Assembly (NCBI RefSeq): GCF_001613105.1
Contig: NZ_BDBS01000052.1
Coordinates: forward strand, 1-64,000
Reading direction: 5' to 3'
From: Nocardia pseudobrasiliensis NBRC 108224
GTDB lineage: Bacteria; Actinomycetota; Actinomycetes; Mycobacteriales; Mycobacteriaceae
Length of the DNA: 64,000 nucleotides
The position numbers and the translations under genes are program-made. The notes beneath the pieces are model-generated. The model saw nothing but the letters and a program-made list of their open reading frames with translations, was not told the origin of the DNA and made no database searches. Of this stretch, positions 1-12,000 are shown piece by piece (position 1 is the stretch's first letter; each line of letters begins with the position of its first letter).

Positions 1-1
1 C

Positions 2-3000
2 GCCGGCGAGGCCGAGCGGCGGGCCGAGCAGGCGCGTCGCGCGGCCGACGAGGAGCCGGGCGACTGGCTCAAACAGCGGCTGGCCGAACAGGCGGAATGG
101 GCGGCTCGACAGCATCGCGATCTCGTCGAATGGCTGCGGGAGCAGACCGGCGCGCCGGTGCGTCCGGAGCAACGGCAATCCGATGAAGGCGAAGGGCCCC
201 AACCGGATTCGAGCCTGGCGGTCCGCGAGGGCGACGACGCGTCGGATGCCCATGTGCGCCGCCCCCTCGACCAGGTCCGCAAATTCCTGGCCGACCGCGC
301 CGAGACCCACCGCGACGATGCCGCGCCGCAGCGTCCGCGCGGTCTGCTCGACTACGCCCGCGAGCTGATCGAGGTGCTGCGCCTGGACGAGGCGCTCACC
401 GGACATCCCGATCCGCTGGCGGCGCTGCAGGAGCTCGCCGAAATCGCCCGGGCGCGCGGGTTCCTCGGCGAGAGTCTGGACGAATATCCGCGGCCCATGC
501 GCTATCCCGAGGATCTGGGACCGCTGCGGCTGGACGAGGCCTACGGCGACGAGGAGTACTGGCGCTACGACGCCGAATCCGAGCTGCCGCCGCAGCAGGA
601 TCCCTCGGCGGCGCGTCCGCATCCGGCCGGTGACTCCGTGCCGCGGCGGCTGACCGACGCGGAACTGCGCGAGGAGCTGTTGCGCCGCTTCGGCCTGCGC
701 GAGGATCAGCTCACCGGCGAGGACCGCGATCGGGTGCTACAGCAGCAGCGGCTGCGAAACGCGGTGCGCGCCGGTGCGATCGAGGCGCTCGACGAGCACA
801 TTCGCCGCCTGCGCGCGGCCACCGATCCGCTGCATCGCGCACAGATCGAGGCGACCCGCGACCGCTGGGCGCGCCTGCTGGGCGTCCCCGAGCGCGAACT
901 CGACACCCCGCAGGGCGCGGCGCGGCATCTGGAACGGTTGCGTGCGGAGGTGCTGCGCGAGGCGCACGATATCGCCGATCTGGCGGCGCTGACCGCGGCC
1001 ACGCGCGAACTGCCCGCCGGCGGCGGCCATGAGTTGGTCCTGCGCATCGGCGAGGACCGGGTGACCCTGCGGGTCGAGCCGGACGGTGAGGGCGGCTGGC
1101 GGTGCGTACCCGACGATCGCGGCCGCCGACCCGATGAGGCGCCCGAGACCGAGGAGGCCGCGGAGAAGAAATCGCTGCTGCGCAAGGTGCTCGACTGGAT
1201 ACGCCGCCCGCGCACCCAGGACACACCGCCCGCGCCCTCGGGCTCGGGTTCGGCGCTGCCGCAGCCGCACAGCGATTCCTCCGGTACGCCGCCGGCGACG
1301 CAGCCACATCCCCCGCACGGTGGCGGTTTCGACGTCGGCGATTTCATCACCGGTATGCAGGGCGCGTCGGAGGTGCTCAAGAAGCTGCCGATCGGCCTGA
1401 CCGTCGAGCTGCTCACCTTCTACCAGAACCGCGAGCAGTTGGGCGATTTCCTGCTCAACCGCCACCACGAGAACGAACTGCCGTCCGCGCGCCGAGCCGA
1501 CGGCAGCGAATACGAGTACTGGAACGAGCAGGCCGATCCGAATCTGCTGCGGCAGGTCGGCCTCACACCCGAACAGGCCGCCCGGTTCGGCCGCTCACAC
1601 GACGACGAGCAGGGGCCGCCGCAGCGGCAGCCGGGTGAAAAGCCCACGCCACCGGAGCGTTTCGAGCTGCCGCCGGGCGGTGAGGAGTTCCGGCCGGGCG
1701 ATTCGGAGGGTCGCACGCTCAGCGAATGGCTCCATGAGGTCGACGCGCTGCATCAGCAGCGGGCCGATATGGCCGCCGAGATCGTCGCGCTCGCAGCGGA
1801 TTACGGGCTGCGTCTGCCCGACCTCACCCAGGAGTCGGTCGCGCGCGCGGTCGAGCATCTGGAATATCTGATCGCTCGCCGGGCCGCGGCGATCGATGGC
1901 CTGCTCGACGCGACCCGCTGGTATAACGACGAGAACCGCCGCGTCCAGTACAGCAATCAGATCGATGCGCAGACCAATGATGTGCTCGGCCGGGCGCTAC
2001 AGGAGCGGGCGGTCGCGCAGGGTCGCGATCCGAGCATGCTCAACTGGCAGGGCATCAAGAACAAGACGGCCTCACCGCCGCCGCACTGGTCGGAACTGTT
2101 CGACGAACACGGGCGACTGCGCGACTCCGGTCTGCGCGTGCAGTTCGAGGAGGCGTTGCGCCGCGAGCAGATTCGCGAACAGCGCGCCACCTGGGAAGAC
2201 CTGATTCCCGACGATATCTCCCGCGATCCGAGCCGACTCGCCGACACTCTCGAGGCGCTGCGGGCGGGCACCGAGGACCGCGTGCGCGCGCTGGAGCGGC
2301 TGCGCGGACTGTCCGAGGGCTTCCGCGATCTCGACGAGCGCTATCGCGAAACCGGTGAGGCCCTGGTCGATCTCGCCGCCACCGAATGGCTGCAGCACGG
2401 TGAGGGCGGTCGCCCGCTGGATCGCGGGGTCTGGCTTGTCGAGGGCGATCCGGCCCGCCTGGTCGTGGTCGATACCGGGCTCAATCACGACGAGATGCTG
2501 GCCCGTGTCCTCGCCGACCATCCCGAGCACGCGGACGCGGTGAACCGGGGCGAGCTGGTGGCCGACTACCGGGTCGGCTGGGTCGAACCCGACGGCAGCG
2601 TCCGGATCGGCAAACTCGACGCGCCGCAGGTGCGCTACTACGAGGGCGAGGTCGACGGGCAGCCGCTGCGGGTGACGCTGGTGCGCGAGGGCGACGGTCC
2701 GTGGCGGCCGGTGCAGTACACGGATTCGACTGTTCCCGAACACGATTCGACGCCGCCTACGCCGCGGCAGGAGCCCCGCCCGCGTGCCGACGTCGAGCGC
2801 GAGGTGCGCGAACTGGCCGAGCGGCTGGGCCTGGATCCCGAGGAACTGCTGGCCCACCACGGATCCGGTCTGGTCGCCGACGAGCAGTTGCGCAATTCGG
2901 TGCGCGCGGCCCGTATCGAGGCGCTGGTCGACTATGTGCGCAGCGCGAGCCGGATCGAGGAGTTCAACAATGTCGGTCTGGCGCGCGGGGCGCTGGCCCG

Positions 3001-6000
3001 CCGACTCGACATTCCGGCCGGTGAACTGACCCCCGAGCGGGTCGCCGAGCGGCTGTCGGATCCGTCGCTGAGTGCGACCAAGCGCAATCGAATCGTCCAG
3101 GCGCTCACCGATTACGCCGCCCAGATCCGTGGGATCGATGCCGAGGCGGTCGACGCCGCTCGCGACCGGCTGGCCCGGCGGCTCGAGATCGATCCGGATG
3201 CGATCAAACCGCGCAAATTCGACGACGAGCTGCGCAAGCTCGAGATCGATCCGGACGGGCTGGATTCGAAGCGGCTGTCGCGGGCCGTGGCGAACGCCTC
3301 GCATCGCGGGGCCGAACCGGGCGCGGGCGAGTCGCCGCGAGACCGATTGCGTACGGCGCTGGAGGAATTCACGCGCACCCTGGTGGATCGCGATCCGACC
3401 CAGCGGGTGTGGGACGGCGATCACGGGGCCGATCCGCGGCTGGTCGGCGGCGGTTCGCCCACCCGAAGCGAGACCGCCTACACCGCACTGCGCCAGATCC
3501 TGTCGCGCGTGACCGGTGCGCTGGAGGTGGCGCCCGAGCGGTTCGCCACGACCCTGCTCGATCGCACCCGCAACAGGCAGGAGCGCAATCAGCTGATCGA
3601 CGCGCTGGTCGACTGCGTCTACGAGGTCCGCTACGGCGAGCGTGGCCCGGTGCTCACCGCGCGCAACCGGTTGGCGGCGGCGCTGGAGCTGAAGGCCAGC
3701 GATCTCTACGGCCACCGCTACGACAACGACTCCCGGCGCATCGCAGATCCGAGCACCATCGATACGGCCAAGCTGAAAAAGGCGCTGCACAAGGCGATTC
3801 GGCGAGCCGGCGGCCCGGCGGATCTGGAACATCTGAACCAGCCGCTGGCCGAGTTCGTCCGCGCGATCCTCGACGCCGAGCCGACCAGCGCCACGCGGGT
3901 CGACGTCGCTCGCATGGCCACCCGCGCCGAACATCCGATCCTCGACGACACCGCGATCAGCCATCTGCGCGAGGTATTCGGTGATCTGGTCGATTTCGCG
4001 GTGCGACTGGACGGCGCCGTGGGTCTGCCCACCGACGGCGGCGTCAACCGGGACTGGGCACGCATCATCGGAATCGACACCGACAGCGCGGAATTGACCG
4101 AACGCATCCGCCGCTACGAGCAATTCCGCGCGGGGGAGCTGGAGGAATACCAGCACCTGACACCCGAGCAGCGGGAGGCGCTCGACGCCGAGATGCTCGC
4201 GGACCTCGACGAGCGCCGCAATCAGTACATCAAGGTCTACGACGCCTTCCGCGACGGCGTGATCGAGGATCACGAGCGGCTCTCGGCGGAGGAGTTGGCC
4301 GAACTGCACGGCGAATTGCGGGCCGAGGTGCGTGACCGGGCCGTCGATCTGCGCGCGCTCGAGGCCCTGCTCGACGAGCATCGCCGCGCGGTGGGCGGCG
4401 GGCAGCGCGAGGACCTGGTGGCCGCCGCGCGGGCGCGCGAGGACGCCGAACTGCGGCTGCGCGATGCCATCGCGGAGGTGGACGCGCAGGAGGGCGCCGC
4501 GCAGGCGCGGGGCGATCGCGTGTCGCGTGAGACCCTGGACTTCGACGCGGTCACCGACCGGCAGCGGCTCGACGAGCTGCTGGGCCGGTTGCGCAATCAG
4601 ACGATGGCGGCCGGTGAGCACGCCACGAACCGGCTGCGGGCCTTCGACGAATTGGACGCCGCCGCGGAGCATTACCGCGCCGCCGTCGAGGAACATCAGC
4701 GCGTCGAGGCGGAACTGCTGCGGCAGGTCGAATTCGACGCCCTGGCCGATGCCGGTGCGCACGCCCTGGCCGAGGATCACCGGGTCGGCATCATCGATGG
4801 ACATCCGCGTCGGCTCGCCGTGGTGGTATGGGGTGAGGGCGGTCCGGCGGAGATCCTCGACAATGTCATCGCGCAGCGCCCGGAACTCGGTGAGATCGCC
4901 GGGCCCGGCCGGGAGAATGTGGTGGTGCTGCGGCTGCGCGTCGACGAGGACGGCCGCATCGTCGTCGAGCGCGAGGATCCGCCCGAACCCGAACCTCCCG
5001 CCGGTTCCGCACCGCGCCCCGAACCGGATCAGCCCAGCTCGGGCGGCGGGGCCAAACGCCCGCCCGCATCCGACGAATCCGATTCCGGCACGGGCGAATC
5101 CGAGCCGACCGCCGGTGACGGCGGCGGGGAGAAGCCGCCCGCACCGTCGCGCCCGCCCGCCCAACCGTCCGACGGTTGGTCCGTCGCGGGCGATCCGCGG
5201 CCACATCTGCCCACCGATCGCGCGCGGTTCGACGAACTGGTGGCCCGGCTCACCGAACGCGTCGCCGACCGCGACCGACTGCTCGCGCAGGCACGAGAGT
5301 TGGCCGAGCCCTCCGGTATTCGGGCCGATGAACTCACCGCCGACGAACTGCGCGATCGGGTGACCGCGCTGCATCGGGCCGATGACGCCCGGGTGGATTC
5401 GATGCGCAACCGCTCGGTGAGCGGTTCGGAGCTCGACGGGAATGTCGAGGCGCTGCGCGAGGCCCAGCGGCAGCACGACGCCGCGATGCGGCGCAGCGAC
5501 GAGGTGCTGGCGAAGCTGGACGAGCACGATGCGGCGCGCGTGGACGTCGCGGAATTGCGTGACGACGCGGCCCGGCTGATCGCACGCGATATCGCCGCGG
5601 TCGAGCGGGGGCACGCCCTCGATCCCGCCGGACTGGTACTGCGGCTGCCGGGCGAACCGTCACGCGTACTGGTCCTGTCGGTCTCGGACGCACCGGGTCA
5701 TCCACTGACCCGCGAACTGCGGGCGGTGCTGACCGAGCAGGGAACCGAGATCGTCTACCAGCGGATCCGGGTGGATGAGCACGGGCAGGCGAGCGTGGTC
5801 GAGATGCGTCCGCACGGGGACACGCCCGAGACGCCGCGCGCCACGCACGAGGATCTGCAGCAGCGGCTCGAGGAGTTGAATCAGCGGCGGCAGGAGGCGA
5901 TTCGCGATCGCGAGACGCTGGTGCGCCGGCGCAACGCCCTGGCCGCCGAACTCGGGGTGGACGGCGCCGGGAACTGGGCGGCGCTGCGACCCGAACGACT

Positions 6001-9000
6001 CGGCCAGACCCTGCAGGAGGTGCGCGAACGCCACGGCGTCCAGGACGGGCGGGAATTGGCGCAGGTCGTGGAGTTGATTCGGGTCGTCGAGCGGATCGAG
6101 GGCGCGGACGGGCATCTGGAATGGCTCGAGGGCGAGATCCTCGCGGTGCGTCGCGATCAGTCCCCGCGGTCGGAATACGAGCGGCTGGTCGAGCGGTGGC
6201 ATGAACTCACCCGCGAACGAGAGTTCCTGCGGGCCAAGCGCGATGACCGCGCCGAACTGCGCGATGCGGCCGGGCTGACCGGTGAGGCGCTGGAACGCAA
6301 GATTCTCGAACTGTTCGAGAAGACCCAGGCCCAGTCGGTCCGGATCCCGGCCTCCAACGACACCCCGGAACGGGTGGTGCACAAGCAGATGTCGCCGTCG
6401 GAGGTCGCGTTGCGCCGCCGGGCGATTCGCAAACTGGTCGAATCGGTGGAGGAGTTCAATCGCGTCGATCAGGCGGTGCGCGATGTCGAGGCGCGGCTGG
6501 TGGAGCTGGAACGCGCCGGAATCGGTGAGGGACGGCCGATTTCGCTGGAGGTGAGCCGCGAGATCGTGCGCCTGGGCGCGGAACGGGCCGAACTGTTCCG
6601 CAATGCCTTCAACAAGGCGCGCCGGTCGATGATGGAGGATCTGGTCGAGCGGCTGCACGAGCAGGGCCTGCCGATCACTCTCGAGGAACTCGGTCCCGAT
6701 CCGGCCACGGTGGATCGTGTCCTGGCCGAGAACCGCACGCGGATCGAACAACTCGACGATCCCGCGCTGCGCGAGCGGCTGCTGCGCTGGCTGGGCAATC
6801 TCGGCGACGCCGCCCACGACGTGATCCGGGTCGACAATGCCATGGGCCGCCTCGACGACCAGACCGCGCGGCTGACCGGACGCTGGCGGGATCTGATCGA
6901 GGAGCAGGGCGGGCGCATGGTCACCGACCTGGTCGCGCTCATCGAGGGCGAACCGCCGCGGATCGTCGTGCTCGGACCGCGCGCGGATCTGGATCATCCC
7001 ACCGCCGACCACGATCGGGCGCTGGCCGAGGCGATCGCGACCCGGAGCGAGATCGCACATGCCATGGGCAATCGGCCGCGGATCGAATTCCGGCAGATGG
7101 TCGGCGGGCTGTGGGATGTGCGGATGGAACCGCTGGGTGCGCCGCGGGTCGAGGTCATGGCGACCGGCTGGTTCAATGGTGAGCCCGGAATGCGGCTGGT
7201 GCGCTGGCTCGACGGTGAGGGCCAGTGGCGCTATGTCGATCCGACCCGGCCGTCCTGGCGCACCAGCGACGAGGCGAACACCCCGGGCGCCTACGATCCG
7301 GGTAATCCGGATTGGTGGGGTGGTCTTGTCCACTACCTCAACACCCTGGCGCTGCCGTTCGAAGATATTCCGGCGGGCAAGATTCCGCTGGATCTGCTGC
7401 CGTTCAACGCGCTCGGCGTGGAGGGCAAATTCTTCCGCGGCGATATTCCCGACGACGACATCCTGAGCCTGCACGTCGGCGGCAATATCAATGCGGTGCA
7501 GCGCAATCTGCGCAATCTGCTGATGGCGCTGCAACATCCGCGCGTGGAGGCATGGATTCAGCGGCATCCGGCCATCGGTGATTTCCTCGACGCACATCCG
7601 GCGCTGAAGAAGGTGCCGCCGTTCTCGACCATGTGGTCCGGCGTGGAGTGGCACAAGCGGGCGCACTACGACGTGCAGCCGATGTTCCCGCGTCGCGATC
7701 TGGCCGAACATTCGCTGGATCCCGATCGCGCCGAACTGCCCGATCGCATTCGGCGGGCCATCGATCGCACGGTCGAGGGCCTGGACACCTTCCGGGCGGA
7801 TCAGCAGCGCCGGACCGCCGAGGATGTGGTGGCGCGGGTGCGGCGCGAACTGGCCGACGGCGGGGCGCGGATCGATCCGATGCGCGGCGATATGGGCGAG
7901 CAGGTGGCCGGAATCGACCGGCATATCGACGATCTCGCGGAGCGACTGGCCGAGCATTTCCACAGCGACGACCGCGCGGCGGTGCGCGATACCGTGGCCG
8001 ATATCGCGCATCGGCTGGTGGATCTGCAGCAGCACGGGCGCATTCCCGAGGCCGAGATCGAGCGCATCGTGGACGAATTGGCTCCGCATATGCGCAACGA
8101 TCGAATCGGCGGGGACGAGGTCGCCGATCAGTGGCGGCTGCTGTCGTGGACGGATCGGCAGTACGAACTGTTCCGGGCCGATCCGGCCCTGGCGGACAAG
8201 ATTTTCGAGGGGCTCGCCCAGCACGCGCGCAATCAGCGGGTGCTCGCCGCCCGTGAGATTCTGAGCCGCATACGCGCGGATCTGATCGAAGGCGTTCCGA
8301 CCGAGCTGAATCGCCCGGACGCGCCGGAGCGGTTGCATCGCTATCTCGAGTCCTATATCGAGAAGTTCTCCGATACCGAGCAGCGCCGGATCGCCGACGC
8401 CTTCGAGTCCGATGATCGGAATCTGGTGCGCGACATCGTGTTCGGGATTCGCGAACGACTGCTGGAGCTGCAGGCGGGCGGGCGGATCACCGACGAGATG
8501 ATCAATCGGATGGCCGAGGAGATCGTCGCGGACGCGTCGATGCCGCGGATCCGCGACGACTATATGACCGGCGCGGACGAGTTGGCGCCGCCGAAGTTCA
8601 CCCGCGAGCAGATTCAGCAGATCCTCGATCATCTGATGGTCGACAAGCATCTGATCCGCGATCCGTTCGATCCGGCCGGGCGATTCGTGTGGCGGCGGAT
8701 GGATCAGGTGGCCGACGTTGCCGAGGCGATCAACCGGCTGTTGAATGTGGAGCCGTTGCCGGACAAGGTGATTCCGCGATTGCAGCGGCTGAGGCAGCAG
8801 GATGTCGTCATGTTGCACGACGCGCTGGCCGAATCGGAGTACGAGCGCGATTCGGCGCATCAGGGCGCGGGTAAGACCTGGTACGACGCGAATGCGCACG
8901 CGGTCGGCGAGGGCTATCACTGGGATGCCGACCGGCCGCCGTACACCGGCTGGCGTCGGGATCTGGAGTACAACTCCTATCTGGCCGAACTGCTCGAACT

Positions 9001-12000
9001 GCCGCGGGCGCAGGAGCGCGCCGAGCGGGCGGCGGACGCGCTGGACGATGCGGCGCGGGCGGTGCCGGTCGATCCGGACGAGGCGCTGGCCGCGCACAAT
9101 TCGGCCGATCGCGACCGGTGGTTGGCGGATCTGCGCGCGGCGCATCCGGATTCGGGCGAACGGATCGATGCACTCGAGCGTGCGCTGCGCGAGCGGGTGG
9201 AGGCCGATGAGCATCTCGCCCGCGTCGAGGAGGACCTCGGGCGGTCGGCGCTCTACAGCGGGCAGCACGAATTGGCCTCGTTCCTGCCCCGGGATCGCTA
9301 TCGCCTCGAACTGCCCGGCGCGCGTGAGCTGTGGCGGCGGGCCTCGGCGCAGTTGGAGGAGGCCGCCGAGGCGGTGGGGCTGGATCCGGTGGCCGCACTG
9401 GTGGGTCGCGAATACGGCGACGAGGCGTGGCTGGCGAATCTGCGTGCGGCGCACGGGGATGAACCGGTGGACAATCTCGTACGGGCCGTGCGCGACTACG
9501 TCGACGCTGACGATGCGCTGGATCGGCTCGAGGAGGCATTGCGGCGGACCGAACCCGAGACCGACGATCGGGAGCTGCCCGAGGCGCGGCGGCGGCAGTT
9601 GACGCCGTCCGAACCGCCGCGCGAACCGACCGAGCCCCGGGAGTCCGGCGGTGCGCGGGCCTATCACGAGGCGCAGGCGGAGCTCGCGCGGCTGCGCGAG
9701 CGGCTCGACGACGCGCAGACCCGGCTCGCCGATGCCGAGCGTGAACTCGATTCGGCCGCAAGCCATTTCCCCGGCGCGGATCGTACCGAGCTGCGGAGCG
9801 AGGATCGGGTCCTCGGGTGGGTGGACGAGCAGTTGGCTCGGACCCGCGAGGCGGTCCGCGGCCGTCCCGATCCGTGGAGCGAGCGCGGGGCGGCGTTGGA
9901 ATCCGCGGCGCGGGAGTACGTTCGGGCCAGGGACGCGGTGGCGGAATTGGAGGAGCGTCTGGCCCATGCCGAGGCGCGCGCCGAGCGGCTGCCCGAACCT
10001 CCCGCACCGGAGCAGCTCGGGCCGGAGGTCGTGGAGAGCGAGTTCGGCGTCTTCTACGAACATCGCTACGGCGGCGACGAGGATCACGGCGTGCATGCCT
10101 GGGTCAACAGTTCCGGCGTCTTGCAGGCCGAGATCCGCGTCGGCCCGCACACTCCCGACGGCGCGACCATGTTCCGCGAGATGATGACCACCATCGGCCA
10201 CCACATCGCCCATATCGAGGCCTCCTGGAACGCGGGCCCCCGCCTGTCCAGCAACCTCGACTCCTTCAACGCGGGTATGCAGGAACTTCTCCTCACCCCC
10301 GAGGAGGCCGCCCGCAATACCTTCACCGCCCGCCTGGCCGCCGAATTCGGCTTCACCGACATATCCATCGAGAACCTGGAGGGCCGCCTCGGCGAGAACA
10401 CCGCCGTCACCGTCCGCTTCAGCCGCCCAGGGCCGCATACACCCGAGGATCTGGGCGGCTCCGAACCCGATGCGTCACAGCAGGAACCGGGCGCGGTGAA
10501 CAACGACGCCGGAATCGTGGAGAATTCGAAGCCGCCCCGATCCGACGTCGAGGACGAGGACCGCACCGAGGTGCGGGCATCCGACCCCGACAGCGGCTCC
10601 GTCGAGGAGTCGAAGGTCCACGAGCCTGAGAATTCGGATAATGGTGGCTCCGTGGTGAAGTCGGCGGTGCGCCCGCCCGAGGCGGGTGGGGACGACGGTG
10701 ACCTGGGCGGTGGTTCTCGGGACAGTGGGGATTCGCGGGATGCGGATGATGTTGGCTCCGTGGTGAAGTCGACGGTGCGCCCGCCCGAGATCGGCGAGGA
10801 CGATGGTGACCAGGGCGGTGGTTCTCGGGACGGCGAGGAGCGTGGGCGTCGGCGGCAGCCGGAGCTGTATCCGATGTCGCGGATTCCGCATCCGCCGCGG
10901 TTCTTCTCGGTCGAGATGCCCGATGATGATCTGGACGAGCTGGAGCTCGAGGCGCCCGAGGTGCACGTGCCGCCCGCGCCGCCGGAGCCCACGCATCCGC
11001 CGACCACGCCGGAACGCTCGCACGTACCGCTCTACGCGCCGACGTCACAGCACGTCGGTGGCACCGCGCCGTCGCACCCGTCGCCGCCCGAGGCATCGAT
11101 CCCGCCGGTCCCGCAGCAGCCCCCGGCGGTTCCGCCCCACCAGCCGCCCGGCGTCCCGAATCCGCCCCAGCCGCCCAGCATTCCGACCCCACCGTGGATG
11201 CGTCCGCCAGGCACCCTGCCGGACCAGCCTTCGTGGCCACCACACGGAATCGACCCGGTCGCCGGCCACCTCCCGAAGCCACCGGGCATTCCGATGCCGC
11301 CGTGGTCGAATGGCGATGCACCGCAACCGGATCAGCCCTGGCCGCCACAGGACCACCTGCCCGCACCAGAACCTGGCCACGGACCTACCAATGGCGCTTT
11401 GCCGCAGCCCGGTTCGGTGCCGTGGTCTGGCCCGGATGGTGTGAACCATGGCCCGGCCGATGGTGGTGTGCCGTCGTTCGGGAATGGCTTCGGCAGGCCC
11501 GGTGGTGGCGCTCTGCCGCAGCCGGATTCGGTGCCGTGGTCTGCTCCGGATGGTGTGAACCATGGTTCGGCGAACGGTGCTCTGCCGCAGCCGGGTTCGG
11601 TGCCGTGGTCCGGCCCGGATGGGGTGAACCATGGCCCGGTCGATGGTGGTGTGCCGTCGTTCGGGAATGGCTTCGGCAGGCCCGGTGGTGGCGCTTTGCC
11701 GCAGCCGGATTCGGTGCCGTGGCCTGTGCCGGGGGCGGGGAATGGTGGTGTGCCGTCTGCTGATTCGGTGCCGTTCGATGGTGCCGGTCATGGGGTGAAT
11801 GGGGGCGCGCCGCATCATGGGTTGGCGCCTTGGCCGTCCGATAGGGCTGGGCAGCACGGGGATTCGGGGCAGGGGTATGGGGCGAGCGGGGCAGGGCAGC
11901 AGGCTCCGCAGGTGCCGCCGCCTCCGATGATGCCGCCGCCGGGGGGCGGGACGGGGAATGCCGGGCGGGTGCGCGGTGGGGGCGGACGGCCGGTCGCGCA

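Noticed and set aside
2072..10438. Very long minus-strand open frames (1180 and 1592 codons) opposite the giant gene.
   Set aside because: They are antisense shadows: GC-rich third positions suppress stops in the complementary frame. The plus frame has the coherent coiled-coil composition and module repeats; the antisense translation is Arg/His/Gln-rich without domain sense.
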